Shown here in pieces: positions 1 to 4,682 of a DNA stretch of 6,587 nucleotides. The stretch's first letter is position 1. Each line of letters opens with the position of its first letter. Source of the DNA: Mesorhizobium sp. Its GTDB lineage: Bacteria > Pseudomonadota > Alphaproteobacteria > Rhizobiales > Rhizobiaceae. The notes beneath the pieces were generated by a model that saw only the letters and a program-made list of their open reading frames with translations, did no database searches and had not been told where the DNA came from. The position numbers and the translations under genes are program-made. The DNA lies in contig JAUYMV010000169.1 of assembly GCA_030698645.1 (NCBI GenBank), positions 1 to 6,587 on the forward strand, given 5' to 3'.

Positions 1-656
1 AGGTTGTCCGACTGCGAAAACGGCAGCACCGGATCGCTTGTCCCCCACATGATCGACACCGGCATCGCGAGGCTGGCCAGCGTATCGCGCGGGATCTCGC
101 CCTGCCGCCCGTCCTTGGCGATCGCGCCGACGATGCCCATCATGCTGTCGCGCATGCCGGGCGCGAAGCGCACGGCGGCCAGCCCCGCCACGTTGCGCGT
201 CGGCATCCGGAAATCCGGCGCCGACATCTCGTTCATCGCGGCGCGCAGTTCGTCGGCGTTCGCCGCCGCGGCGAAACGCCCAAGCAGGTCCGAATTGATC
301 TCTGGCCCGAAGCCGCCCGGCGCCAGCAGCGTCAGCGAGGCGACCGTGCCCGGCGCGCGCAGCGCCATCAGCGTGGCGATCGCGCCGCCCATCGAGAACC
401 CGACGAGATGCGCGCGCGAAATCCCGCGCGCCGCAAGATCGGCGAGGATCGCCTTGGCGGTGGCGCCGGCGGACCCGGCGCCCGCACAGCCAAGCGACCG
501 GCCGTGCCCCGGCAGGTCGTAGGCCAGCACCAGGCGGTCGCGCGCGAGGTCCGGCTGGATGTCGATCCACTCGCCGCGATCGCCGCCAAAGCCGTGCAGC
601 AGCACGATCGGCGTGCCGCCGGCGCCCTTTTCGCGCGCGTAGAGCCTGTCGCTCAC
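1..656 (-). CDS. Alpha/beta hydrolase, 3' end beyond window (218 codons visible)
   Basis: A minus-strand frame with GTG start at 656 stays open to base 1, giving 218 complete codons. The protein has the alpha/beta hydrolase layout: an HGFGG oxyanion-region motif (residues 21-25), DLPGHGRS (47-54), the nucleophile elbow GFSMGG with Ser88, and the acid region WGTSDPVLPF with Asp208. The catalytic His should lie beyond the left edge. The segment LLAPGGFGPEIN (110-121) after the nucleophile strand resembles hydrolases of the acetoin dehydrogenase E2 C-terminal/AcoC group, but no lipoyl domain is present, so the substrate is unknown. There is no signal peptide, so it is probably cytoplasmic. The GTG overlaps the leuA stop as GTGA and has AAGG about 10 nt upstream, which supports this start and suggests translation coupled to leuA. 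An esterase, lactonase or C-C hydrolase role is equally possible. Family confidence is high; specific function is low. Confidence 0.9.
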   Translation of the reverse strand, partial: MSDRLYAREKGAGGTPIVLLHGFGGDRGEWIDIQPDLARDRLVLAYDLPGHGRSLGCAGAGSAGATAKAILADLAARGISRAHLVGFSMGGAIATLMALRAPGTVASLTLLAPGGFGPEINSDLLGRFAAAANADELRAAMNEMSAPDFRMPTRNVAGLAAVRFAPGMRDSMMGIVGAIAKDGRQGEIPRDTLASLAMPVSIMWGTSDPVLPFSQSDN

Positions 657-2368
657 GCAGCCGCCTTGCGCAGGGCGAGGATGCGGTTGGCCGCCGACAC
701 CACCGCCTCGAGCGAGGCCGCGACGATATTGGTGTTGATGCCCGCGCCGAACAACTTTCCGCCCGGATGCTCCATCTCCAGGTAGCAGATCGCCGAGGCG
801 TTGGAGCCGCGCTGCATCGAGTGCTCGGAATAGTCGAGCACCGTCATCGGCACGCCGATATGGCGCGACAATGCGTCGACGAAGCCGTCGATCGGCCCGG
901 TGCCAGATCCCTTGATGGTCATCTCCCTGCCATTGTCGATGATCGTCGCCTCGATCATCCGGCGCGAGCGGTCTTCCGCGTTTGACACCGTCTGGTGGTC
1001 GACATATTTCAGCCGCGCCTTCGGCTGGTCGACATAGAGTTCGAGAAACCGGTCGTAGATGCGCTTGGCCGGAACTTCCTTGCCTTCCGCGTCGGTGATC
1101 GACTGGATGTCGTGCGAAAACTCGATCTGCAAATTGCGCGGCAGGTTGAGCCCGTAGTCCGCCTGCATGACATAGGCGATGCCGCCCTTGCCGGACTGCG
1201 AGTTGATGCGGATGATCGCCTCGTAGGACCGCCCGACATCCTTCGGATCGATCGGCAGGTAGGGCACCTCCCAGGTCTCCGTGTTGGCCTTCTTCAAGGC
1301 CTTCATGCCCTTGTTGATGGCGTCCTGGTGCGAGCCGGAAAACGCCGTGTAGACCAGTTCGCCGACATAGGGGTGCCGCTCCGGAATCCTCAACTGGTTG
1401 GAATACTCGTAGACGTCCTTCATCCGGTTGATGTCGGAACAGTCGAGCTTGGGGTCCACCCCTTGCGTGTACATGTTCAGCGCCAGTGTCACGATGTCGA
1501 CATTGCCGGTGCGCTCGCCATTGCCGAACAGCGTGCCCTCGACGCGGTCGGCGCCGGCCATCAGGCCGAGCTCGGTCGCCGCTATTCCCGTGCCGCGGTC
1601 GTTGTGCGGGTGCAGCGAGACGATGATCGATTCGCGGTTATCGAGGTTGCGGCACATCCATTCGATCTGGTCGGCGTAGATGTTGGGCGTCGACATCTCG
1701 ACGGTCGCCGGCAGATTGAGGATCAGTCTGTTGTCCGGCGTCGGCTTCACGATCTCGGTCACCGCGTTGCAGATTTCGAGCGCCACATCCATCTCGGTGC
1801 CGGTAAAACTCTCCGGCGAATATTCCAGCCGGAAGCCGCCGCCGGCCTTGGCCGCCATGTCGGTGATCATCTTCGCCGCGTCGGTCGCGATCTGCTTGAT
1901 CCCCCGCACGTCCTTCTCGAACACGACGCGGCGCTGCAATTCGCTGACCGAATTGTAGAAATGCACGATCGGGTTCTTCGCCCCCTGCAGCGACTCGAAC
2001 GTCCGCGTGATCAGTTCCGGCCGGCACTGCACCAGCACCTGCAGCGACACGTCGTCTGGCACGCCGCCTTCCTCGATCGCCCAGCGCGCGAAGTCAAAAT
2101 CGGTCTGCGAGGCCGACGGAAAGCCGATCTCGATCTCCTTGAAGCCCATGTCGAGCAAGAGCTTGAACATGCGCGCCTTGCGGTCGTGGCCCATCGGGTC
2201 GATCAGCGCCTGGTTGCCGTCGCGCAGGTCCACCGAGCACCAGATCGGCGCCTTCTCGATGCGCTTCGACGGCCATGTCCGGTCGGCGAGGCCGACCAGC
2301 GGATAGGGCTGATACTTGCGGTGCGCGTCGGGCATGCCCTTGGCGGAAATAGCGCTGTGTTCGTTCAT
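653..2368 (-). CDS. leuA: 2-isopropylmalate synthase (LeuA type 2), 571 aa
   Basis: Catalyses the first committed step of leucine synthesis: acetyl-CoA plus 2-ketoisovalerate gives 2-isopropylmalate, in the cytoplasm. The N-terminal HMGL-like TIM barrel carries VDLRDGNQ (46-53), with Arg49 and metal ligand Asp50; SLHPHNDRGTG with metal ligands His253 and His255; and FGNGERTGN (281-289). His347 in SGSHQDA matches the linker-domain catalytic His of the Mycobacterium tuberculosis enzyme by alignment from memory. The C-terminal part (about 440-570) is the LeuA regulatory domain that binds leucine in the family, with GSGTGPIDGFVDAL and GAGINTNIVAAS. Length and layout fit the long type 2 LeuA rather than the E. 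coli form. The start is supported by GAGGAG 7 nt upstream. It has its own promoter and a leucine-rich leader ORF upstream (2503-2622), so control by attenuation is likely in addition to allosteric feedback. The following hydrolase overlaps it by 4 nt. No motif is missing. Confidence 0.97.
   Translation of the reverse strand: MNEHSAISAKGMPDAHRKYQPYPLVGLADRTWPSKRIEKAPIWCSVDLRDGNQALIDPMGHDRKARMFKLLLDMGFKEIEIGFPSASQTDFDFARWAIEEGGVPDDVSLQVLVQCRPELITRTFESLQGAKNPIVHFYNSVSELQRRVVFEKDVRGIKQIATDAAKMITDMAAKAGGGFRLEYSPESFTGTEMDVALEICNAVTEIVKPTPDNRLILNLPATVEMSTPNIYADQIEWMCRNLDNRESIIVSLHPHNDRGTGIAATELGLMAGADRVEGTLFGNGERTGNVDIVTLALNMYTQGVDPKLDCSDINRMKDVYEYSNQLRIPERHPYVGELVYTAFSGSHQDAINKGMKALKKANTETWEVPYLPIDPKDVGRSYEAIIRINSQSGKGGIAYVMQADYGLNLPRNLQIEFSHDIQSITDAEGKEVPAKRIYDRFLELYVDQPKARLKYVDHQTVSNAEDRSRRMIEATIIDNGREMTIKGSGTGPIDGFVDALSRHIGVPMTVLDYSEHSMQRGSNASAICYLEMEHPGGKLFGAGINTNIVAASLEAVVSAANRILALRKAAA
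664..667 (-). promoter_or_regulatory. Ribosome binding site (AAGG) for the GTG-started hydrolase
   Basis: On the minus strand AAGG, within AAGGCGG, lies inside the last codons of leuA and ends 7 nt before the GTG at 656. It is the only purine-rich stretch close enough to serve this start. Together with the GTGA stop/start overlap it argues for reinitiation or coupled initiation by ribosomes finishing leuA. Confidence 0.55.
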
Positions 2369-2375
2369 CGTCTTG

Positions 2376-2381
2376 CTCCTC
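2376..2381 (-). promoter_or_regulatory. leuA Shine-Dalgarno GAGGAG
   Basis: A strong GAGGAG lies 7 nt before the leuA ATG at 2368. It begins only 2 nt after the 3' arm of a bulged hairpin (2384-2418), so its accessibility could be affected by that fold. Confidence 0.8.
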
Positions 2382-2383
2382 GG

Positions 2384-2418
2384 CGCTGCCGCGGGCGTCT
2401 AGCCTCAGGCGGTCAGCG
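2384..2418 (-). promoter_or_regulatory. Bulged hairpin just before the leuA ribosome binding site
   Basis: On the minus strand CGCTG, a bulged A, then CCGC pairs with GCGGCAGCG across a 16-nt loop, giving 9 base pairs. The stem ends 2 nt before the leuA GAGGAG. No T run follows, so it is not an intrinsic terminator. It may keep the ribosome binding site in a defined context or take part in the leader folding. The pairing is directly visible; a function is inferred. Confidence 0.45.
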
Positions 2419-2436
2419 TCCTATCATGCATTCGTC

Positions 2437-2515
2437 AAAAATGGGACTGGTCGCGAAGAGGAGCACGAGCCGCGGCGTCTATCGACCGCCGGGCGCTCCT
2501 CTTCAGCGAGCCCGG
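2437..2515 (-). promoter_or_regulatory. Candidate leucine attenuator: two mutually exclusive hairpins
   Basis: Hairpin A (2515-2489) pairs CCGGGC-tc-GCT with AGCGCCCGG around a 7-nt loop. Hairpin B pairs GAAGAGGAGC (2504-2495) with GCTCCTCTTC (2464-2455), a perfect 10-bp stem. A smaller CGGCG/CGCCG stem lies inside its 30-nt loop, and the base can be extended by CGC/GCG past a bulged T. A and B share bases 2495-2497 and cannot coexist. Hairpin A begins 11 nt after the last clustered Leu codon of the leader ORF, and hairpin B begins at the leader stop codon. A ribosome stalled on Leu codons would leave A free to form and block B; a ribosome at the stop would mask the 5' arm of A. A T5 run (2441-2437) follows B, but 13 nt downstream, farther than in a standard intrinsic terminator. 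The switch may therefore work through Rho, or by another fold I have not found. Confidence 0.6.
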
Positions 2516-2622
2516 CGATCGCCGATAAGGCCGAGTAGAAGCAGGGCGGAGGAAAGCGCGCGCAAGGTCTCGCCCGCGAAGGCGGACGGACGGGAGACGA
2601 TGATGGTCTGGCGCGACGACAT
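2503..2622 (-). CDS. leu leader peptide, 39 aa, with a run of four Leu codons
   Basis: A small ORF, ATG at 2622 and TGA at 2505-2503, encodes a 39-residue peptide beginning MSSRQTIIVSRPSAF and ending LIGDRRAR. Residues 27-32 are LLLLGL, encoded CTG CTT CTA CTC GGC CTT, with further Leu at 20 and 23. Four different Leu codons in a row, including CTA and CTT, which are generally uncommon in GC-rich genomes, is what a leucine-sensing attenuator peptide should look like. It stands directly before leuA, with its stop codon in the 5' arm of a strong hairpin. There is no Shine-Dalgarno sequence. The predicted transcription start coincides with the A of the ATG, so translation is probably leaderless, as known for the trp leader of Sinorhizobium. 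The peptide itself probably has no enzymatic role. By analogy it would be named leuL. I infer function from position, codon content and structure. Confidence 0.82.
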   Translation of the reverse strand: MSSRQTIIVSRPSAFAGETLRALSSALLLLGLIGDRRAR

Positions 2623-2629
2623 GGCGAGC

Positions 2630-2658
2630 TAGATAGCCGAGCCCGCGCCCCGGTGCAA
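2630..2658 (-). promoter_or_regulatory. Predicted promoter of the leu leader/leuA transcript
   Basis: On the minus strand TTGCAC (2658-2653, preceded by C as in the alphaproteobacterial CTTG -35 pattern) is followed after 17 nt by TATCTA (2635-2630). Seven nt further on is the A of the leader ATG at 2622, the expected +1 position. The -35 box starts 5 nt after the stop codon of the upstream gene, so promoter and leader fill the gap with almost no spare DNA. Spacing and position agree well; neither box is a perfect consensus. Confidence 0.7.
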
Positions 2659-2663
2659 GGGCC

Positions 2664-3716
2664 TCACGGCTTCACCTTGCCCGCGAAATAGCGCGCCACC
2701 GGCGGCCCGAGCAGCAGCACGATCAGGAAGCGCATCGTCTGCATCGACATGACGAAGTTGATGTCGACGCTGTCCGACGCGGCCGCCACGATGGCGACGG
2801 TGTCCATGCCGCCGGGGCTCGTCGCCAGATACGCGGTCAGCGCGTCGACGCCGGTGATGCGCGACACGACGACGGCGAGCGCGCCGCAGAACCCGATCAG
2901 CACCAGCACCGCGATCATGATCTGCGGCAGCGCGCGGAAGGCGTGCGCCACGATCGGGCGCGTGAACCGGAGGCCGATACTCCAGCCGATCGCCGCGAAG
3001 CTCAGCGCCAGCAGCCACTCCGGCAATTGGAAATCCACCAGTCCCGACAGATGCAGCGCCACGCCGAGGATCATCGGGCCGAGGAACGTCGCCGACGGCA
3101 GGCGCACGAGAGTGCCGGCCGCCGCTCCGACGGCCGCGACGCCGAGCGTCGCCGCGAAGGACGGCCATTCGAGCGGTGGAAACCACACCATCGGTGCCGT
3201 CTCGATCGCCGATGTATCGACGAAGAGGCCGGCAATCAGCGCGGCGGCGACCGAAACCATGATCACGCGCACATACTGCATGAAGGCGACGAGCCGCGCA
3301 TCCGCGCCGAAGGCGTCGGCCATGAGCACCATCGCGGAGGCCGCGCCCGGCGCCGAGCCCCAGATCGCCGTCGTTCCGGGCAGGATGTTCCACCGGCTCA
3401 CCAGCCAGCCGAGCAGGCCGCTCGCCGCGAGCGTCGCGAAGGTGGCGCCCAGCACGACCGGCCACTGCGTCACCAGCGCCGTGAACAGCTCCAGCTCGAT
3501 CGACGCCGCGATCAGGCAGCCGACGATCGCCTGCGAACCCGCATAGATGGACTTCGGCAGGCGGATATCGGCGCCGTTGGTGCCGGCGACGATGCCGGCG
3601 ATCATCGGGCCGATCAGCAGGGCGGCCGGCAGCCGCGCCAGTTCCAGCAATCCGGCGAGCGCGGCCGACAGGCCGACCAGGAGCAGCCACTGCAACCAGC
3701 GTGGCCACGATGCCAT
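2664..3716 (-). CDS. AbrB-family (PF05145-like) membrane protein, 350 aa
   Basis: A hydrophobic inner-membrane protein of the AbrB/'AmoA-like' family, whose members are proposed transporters or regulators; this is not the Bacillus DNA-binding AbrB. The family's internal duplication is visible. LPAALLIGPMIAG (29-41) is repeated as LPSATFLGPMILG (206-218). WGSAPGAASAMVLMADAF (119-136) followed by ARLVAFMQYVRVIMV is echoed by LATSPGGMDTVAIVAAAS (297-314) and NFVMSMQTMRFLIVL. Most of the chain is transmembrane, with roughly ten hydrophobic stretches. The ATG at 3716 shares its A with the TGA of the CDF gene (TGATG), and no clear Shine-Dalgarno is present, so translation is probably coupled to the CDF gene; a GTG one codon upstream is a weaker alternative. 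Length fits the family. The substrate cannot be read from sequence. No terminator is visible before the leu promoter 5 nt downstream. Confidence 0.9.
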   Translation of the reverse strand: MASWPRWLQWLLLVGLSAALAGLLELARLPAALLIGPMIAGIVAGTNGADIRLPKSIYAGSQAIVGCLIAASIELELFTALVTQWPVVLGATFATLAASGLLGWLVSRWNILPGTTAIWGSAPGAASAMVLMADAFGADARLVAFMQYVRVIMVSVAAALIAGLFVDTSAIETAPMVWFPPLEWPSFAATLGVAAVGAAAGTLVRLPSATFLGPMILGVALHLSGLVDFQLPEWLLALSFAAIGWSIGLRFTRPIVAHAFRALPQIMIAVLVLIGFCGALAVVVSRITGVDALTAYLATSPGGMDTVAIVAAASDSVDINFVMSMQTMRFLIVLLLGPPVARYFAGKVKP

Positions 3717-4624
3717 CACGCGAAGGGCACCGCGACGGTGCCCTTCGGCAGCTTCGCCTCGTCGTCCGGCTCGACATGGATGGTGACGCGGACGCTGCTG
3801 ATCTCCGCCTTCAGCGCCTCTTCGATCCGGTCGCAGATGACGTGGCTTTCGCCGACGGTCATGTTGGCGTCGACGACCAGGTGGAATTCGATGAAGGTCG
3901 CCCGCGCCGCGGTGCGCGTCTTGAGATCGTGCACCTCGAGCGCGCCTTTCGAGTTGGTCGAGATGATGCCGCGAATGCGCGCCGCTTCGACCGGATCGAC
4001 GGCACGGTCCATCAGCCCCTGCATCGACTCGCCGATCACCTTCCAGCCCTGCCACAGAATGTTGACCGCGACCACGATGGCGAGCAGCGGATCGAGGATC
4101 GCCCAGCCGGTCGCAACCGCGGCGACGAGCCCGCCGAGCACGCCGATCGAGGTCACGACGTCGGTCATGATGTGCCGCCCGTCCGCCACCAGCGCCGGGG
4201 ACCGTTCGGCACGCCCGACCCTGAGCAGGATCAGCGCGAAGCCAAAATTGACGACCGCCGCGACGCCGTTGACGGCGAGGCCCGGCCACGGCGCGGTGAG
4301 ATCCACCGGTGTCTCCCACGCCCGCCACACCTCGAACAGGATCAAGAGCGCCGCGACGACGATCAGCACGCCTTCGAGGACCGCCGAGAAATACTCCGCC
4401 TTGTGGTGGCCGAACGGGTGCTCGTCGTCGGCCGGCAGGTGGCTGACGCGGATGGCGGTCAGCGCCGCCACCGCCGCGATGACGTTGACGATCGATTCCA
4501 GCGCATCCGAAAACAGCGCCACCGACCCGGTCAGCTGCCAGGCGACGAACTTCAGTCCCATGACGACGACCGCCACCGCGATCGACCAGGCGGCGAGCGT
4601 GGCGACTTTCCGTTTGGAGGTCAT
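3716..4624 (-). CDS. Cation diffusion facilitator (CDF), FieF-like, 302 aa
   Basis: An inner-membrane efflux protein that in this family exchanges divalent metals (Zn, Fe, Mn or Co) for protons as a dimer. Six membrane segments fall at about 10-30, 38-59, 79-101, 115-135, 155-172 and 177-195, followed by a cytoplasmic ferredoxin-like domain (about 210-290). Compared with E. coli FieF (aligned from memory), the second-site residues Asp66, His69 and His73 in ADDEHPFGHHKAE are kept. So are the C-terminal ligands His232, His248, His261 and His283, with Glu285 in place of Asp. The transport site has Asp40 and HIMTD (His151, Asp155), but the second TM2 Asp is Ser44, preceded by Glu43, so metal specificity should not be transferred from FieF. 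The ATG at 4624 is preceded by TAAGG. The 3' end contains a perfect 12-bp hairpin and overlaps the next gene by one base. Confidence 0.94.
   Translation of the reverse strand: MTSKRKVATLAAWSIAVAVVVMGLKFVAWQLTGSVALFSDALESIVNVIAAVAALTAIRVSHLPADDEHPFGHHKAEYFSAVLEGVLIVVAALLILFEVWRAWETPVDLTAPWPGLAVNGVAAVVNFGFALILLRVGRAERSPALVADGRHIMTDVVTSIGVLGGLVAAVATGWAILDPLLAIVVAVNILWQGWKVIGESMQGLMDRAVDPVEAARIRGIISTNSKGALEVHDLKTRTAARATFIEFHLVVDANMTVGESHVICDRIEEALKAEISSVRVTIHVEPDDEAKLPKGTVAVPFA
3721..3747 (-). repeat. Perfect 12-bp inverted repeat at the end of the CDF gene
   Basis: CGAAGGGCACCG (3721-3732) and CGGTGCCCTTCG (3736-3747) are exact reverse complements separated by only CGA. They encode the C-terminal residues PKGTVAVPFA of the CDF protein. 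The hairpin ends two bases before the TGA and four before the ATG of the downstream AbrB-family gene. There is no T run, so it is not a normal intrinsic terminator. It could stabilise mRNA ends, or control coupling between the two genes by being melted by ribosomes finishing the CDF gene. Confidence 0.7.
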
Positions 4625-4631
4625 AGCTATG

Positions 4632-4636
4632 CCTTA
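4632..4636 (-). promoter_or_regulatory. Ribosome binding site (TAAGG) of the CDF gene
   Basis: TAAGG on the minus strand ends 7 nt before the ATG at 4624. It abuts, and shares a base or two with, the palindromic repeat, whose GGGGAGGGT arm immediately precedes it, so the repeat may contribute to or mask ribosome binding. Confidence 0.6.
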
Positions 4637-4682
4637 CCCTCCCCCTTGTGGGGAGGGTCGGCGCGCAGCGCCGGGGTGGGGG
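4635..4682. repeat. Palindromic intergenic repeat (rhizobial type) behind trpE(G)
   Basis: Nearly the whole gap between trpE(G) and the CDF gene is a mosaic palindrome. ACCCTCCCC (4636-4644) pairs with GGGGAGGGT (4650-4658) across a 5-nt loop. CGGCGC (4659-4664) pairs with GCGCCG (4668-4673) across GCA. A trailing GGGGTGGGGGT (4673-4682 and into the stop region) is similar to the complement of the first arm. Elements of this composition, CCCTCCCCCTTGTGGGGAGG followed by a GGCGCGCAGCGCC core, are, as I recall, dispersed in many copies in rhizobial genomes. Read on the minus strand in another frame it gives the peptide PTPALRADPPHKGEG, a tail I recall at the ends of some annotated rhizobial proteins. 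Copy number cannot be seen from one window. A role in transcript processing or partial termination between the genes is possible. Confidence 0.75.

Noticed and set aside
4..522. 172-codon plus-strand frame at the left edge
   Set aside because: Lies opposite the alpha/beta hydrolase, which has a complete nucleophile elbow and other family motifs on the minus strand.
995..2632. 545-codon open frame on the plus strand opposite leuA and its leader
   Set aside because: Antisense frame of a clear, motif-complete LeuA gene in GC-rich DNA, where stop codons are rare in opposite frames; its translation is Arg/Val/His/Asp-rich with no recognisable domain.
2749..3546. 265-codon plus-strand frame opposite the AbrB-family gene
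   Set aside because: Ala/Thr/Ser-rich antisense shadow; the minus strand encodes a duplicated membrane protein with clear repeat motifs.
3717..4328. Possible 200-residue N-terminal extension of the AbrB-family protein
   Set aside because: The frame is open upstream only as a shadow of the CDF gene. The AbrB-like sequence begins at MASWPRW (3716), and the length from there fits the family.
4636..4658. Intrinsic terminator after trpE(G)
   Set aside because: The stem is strong, but on the minus strand it is followed by AAGGC rather than a T run, so a classical terminator is not supported.
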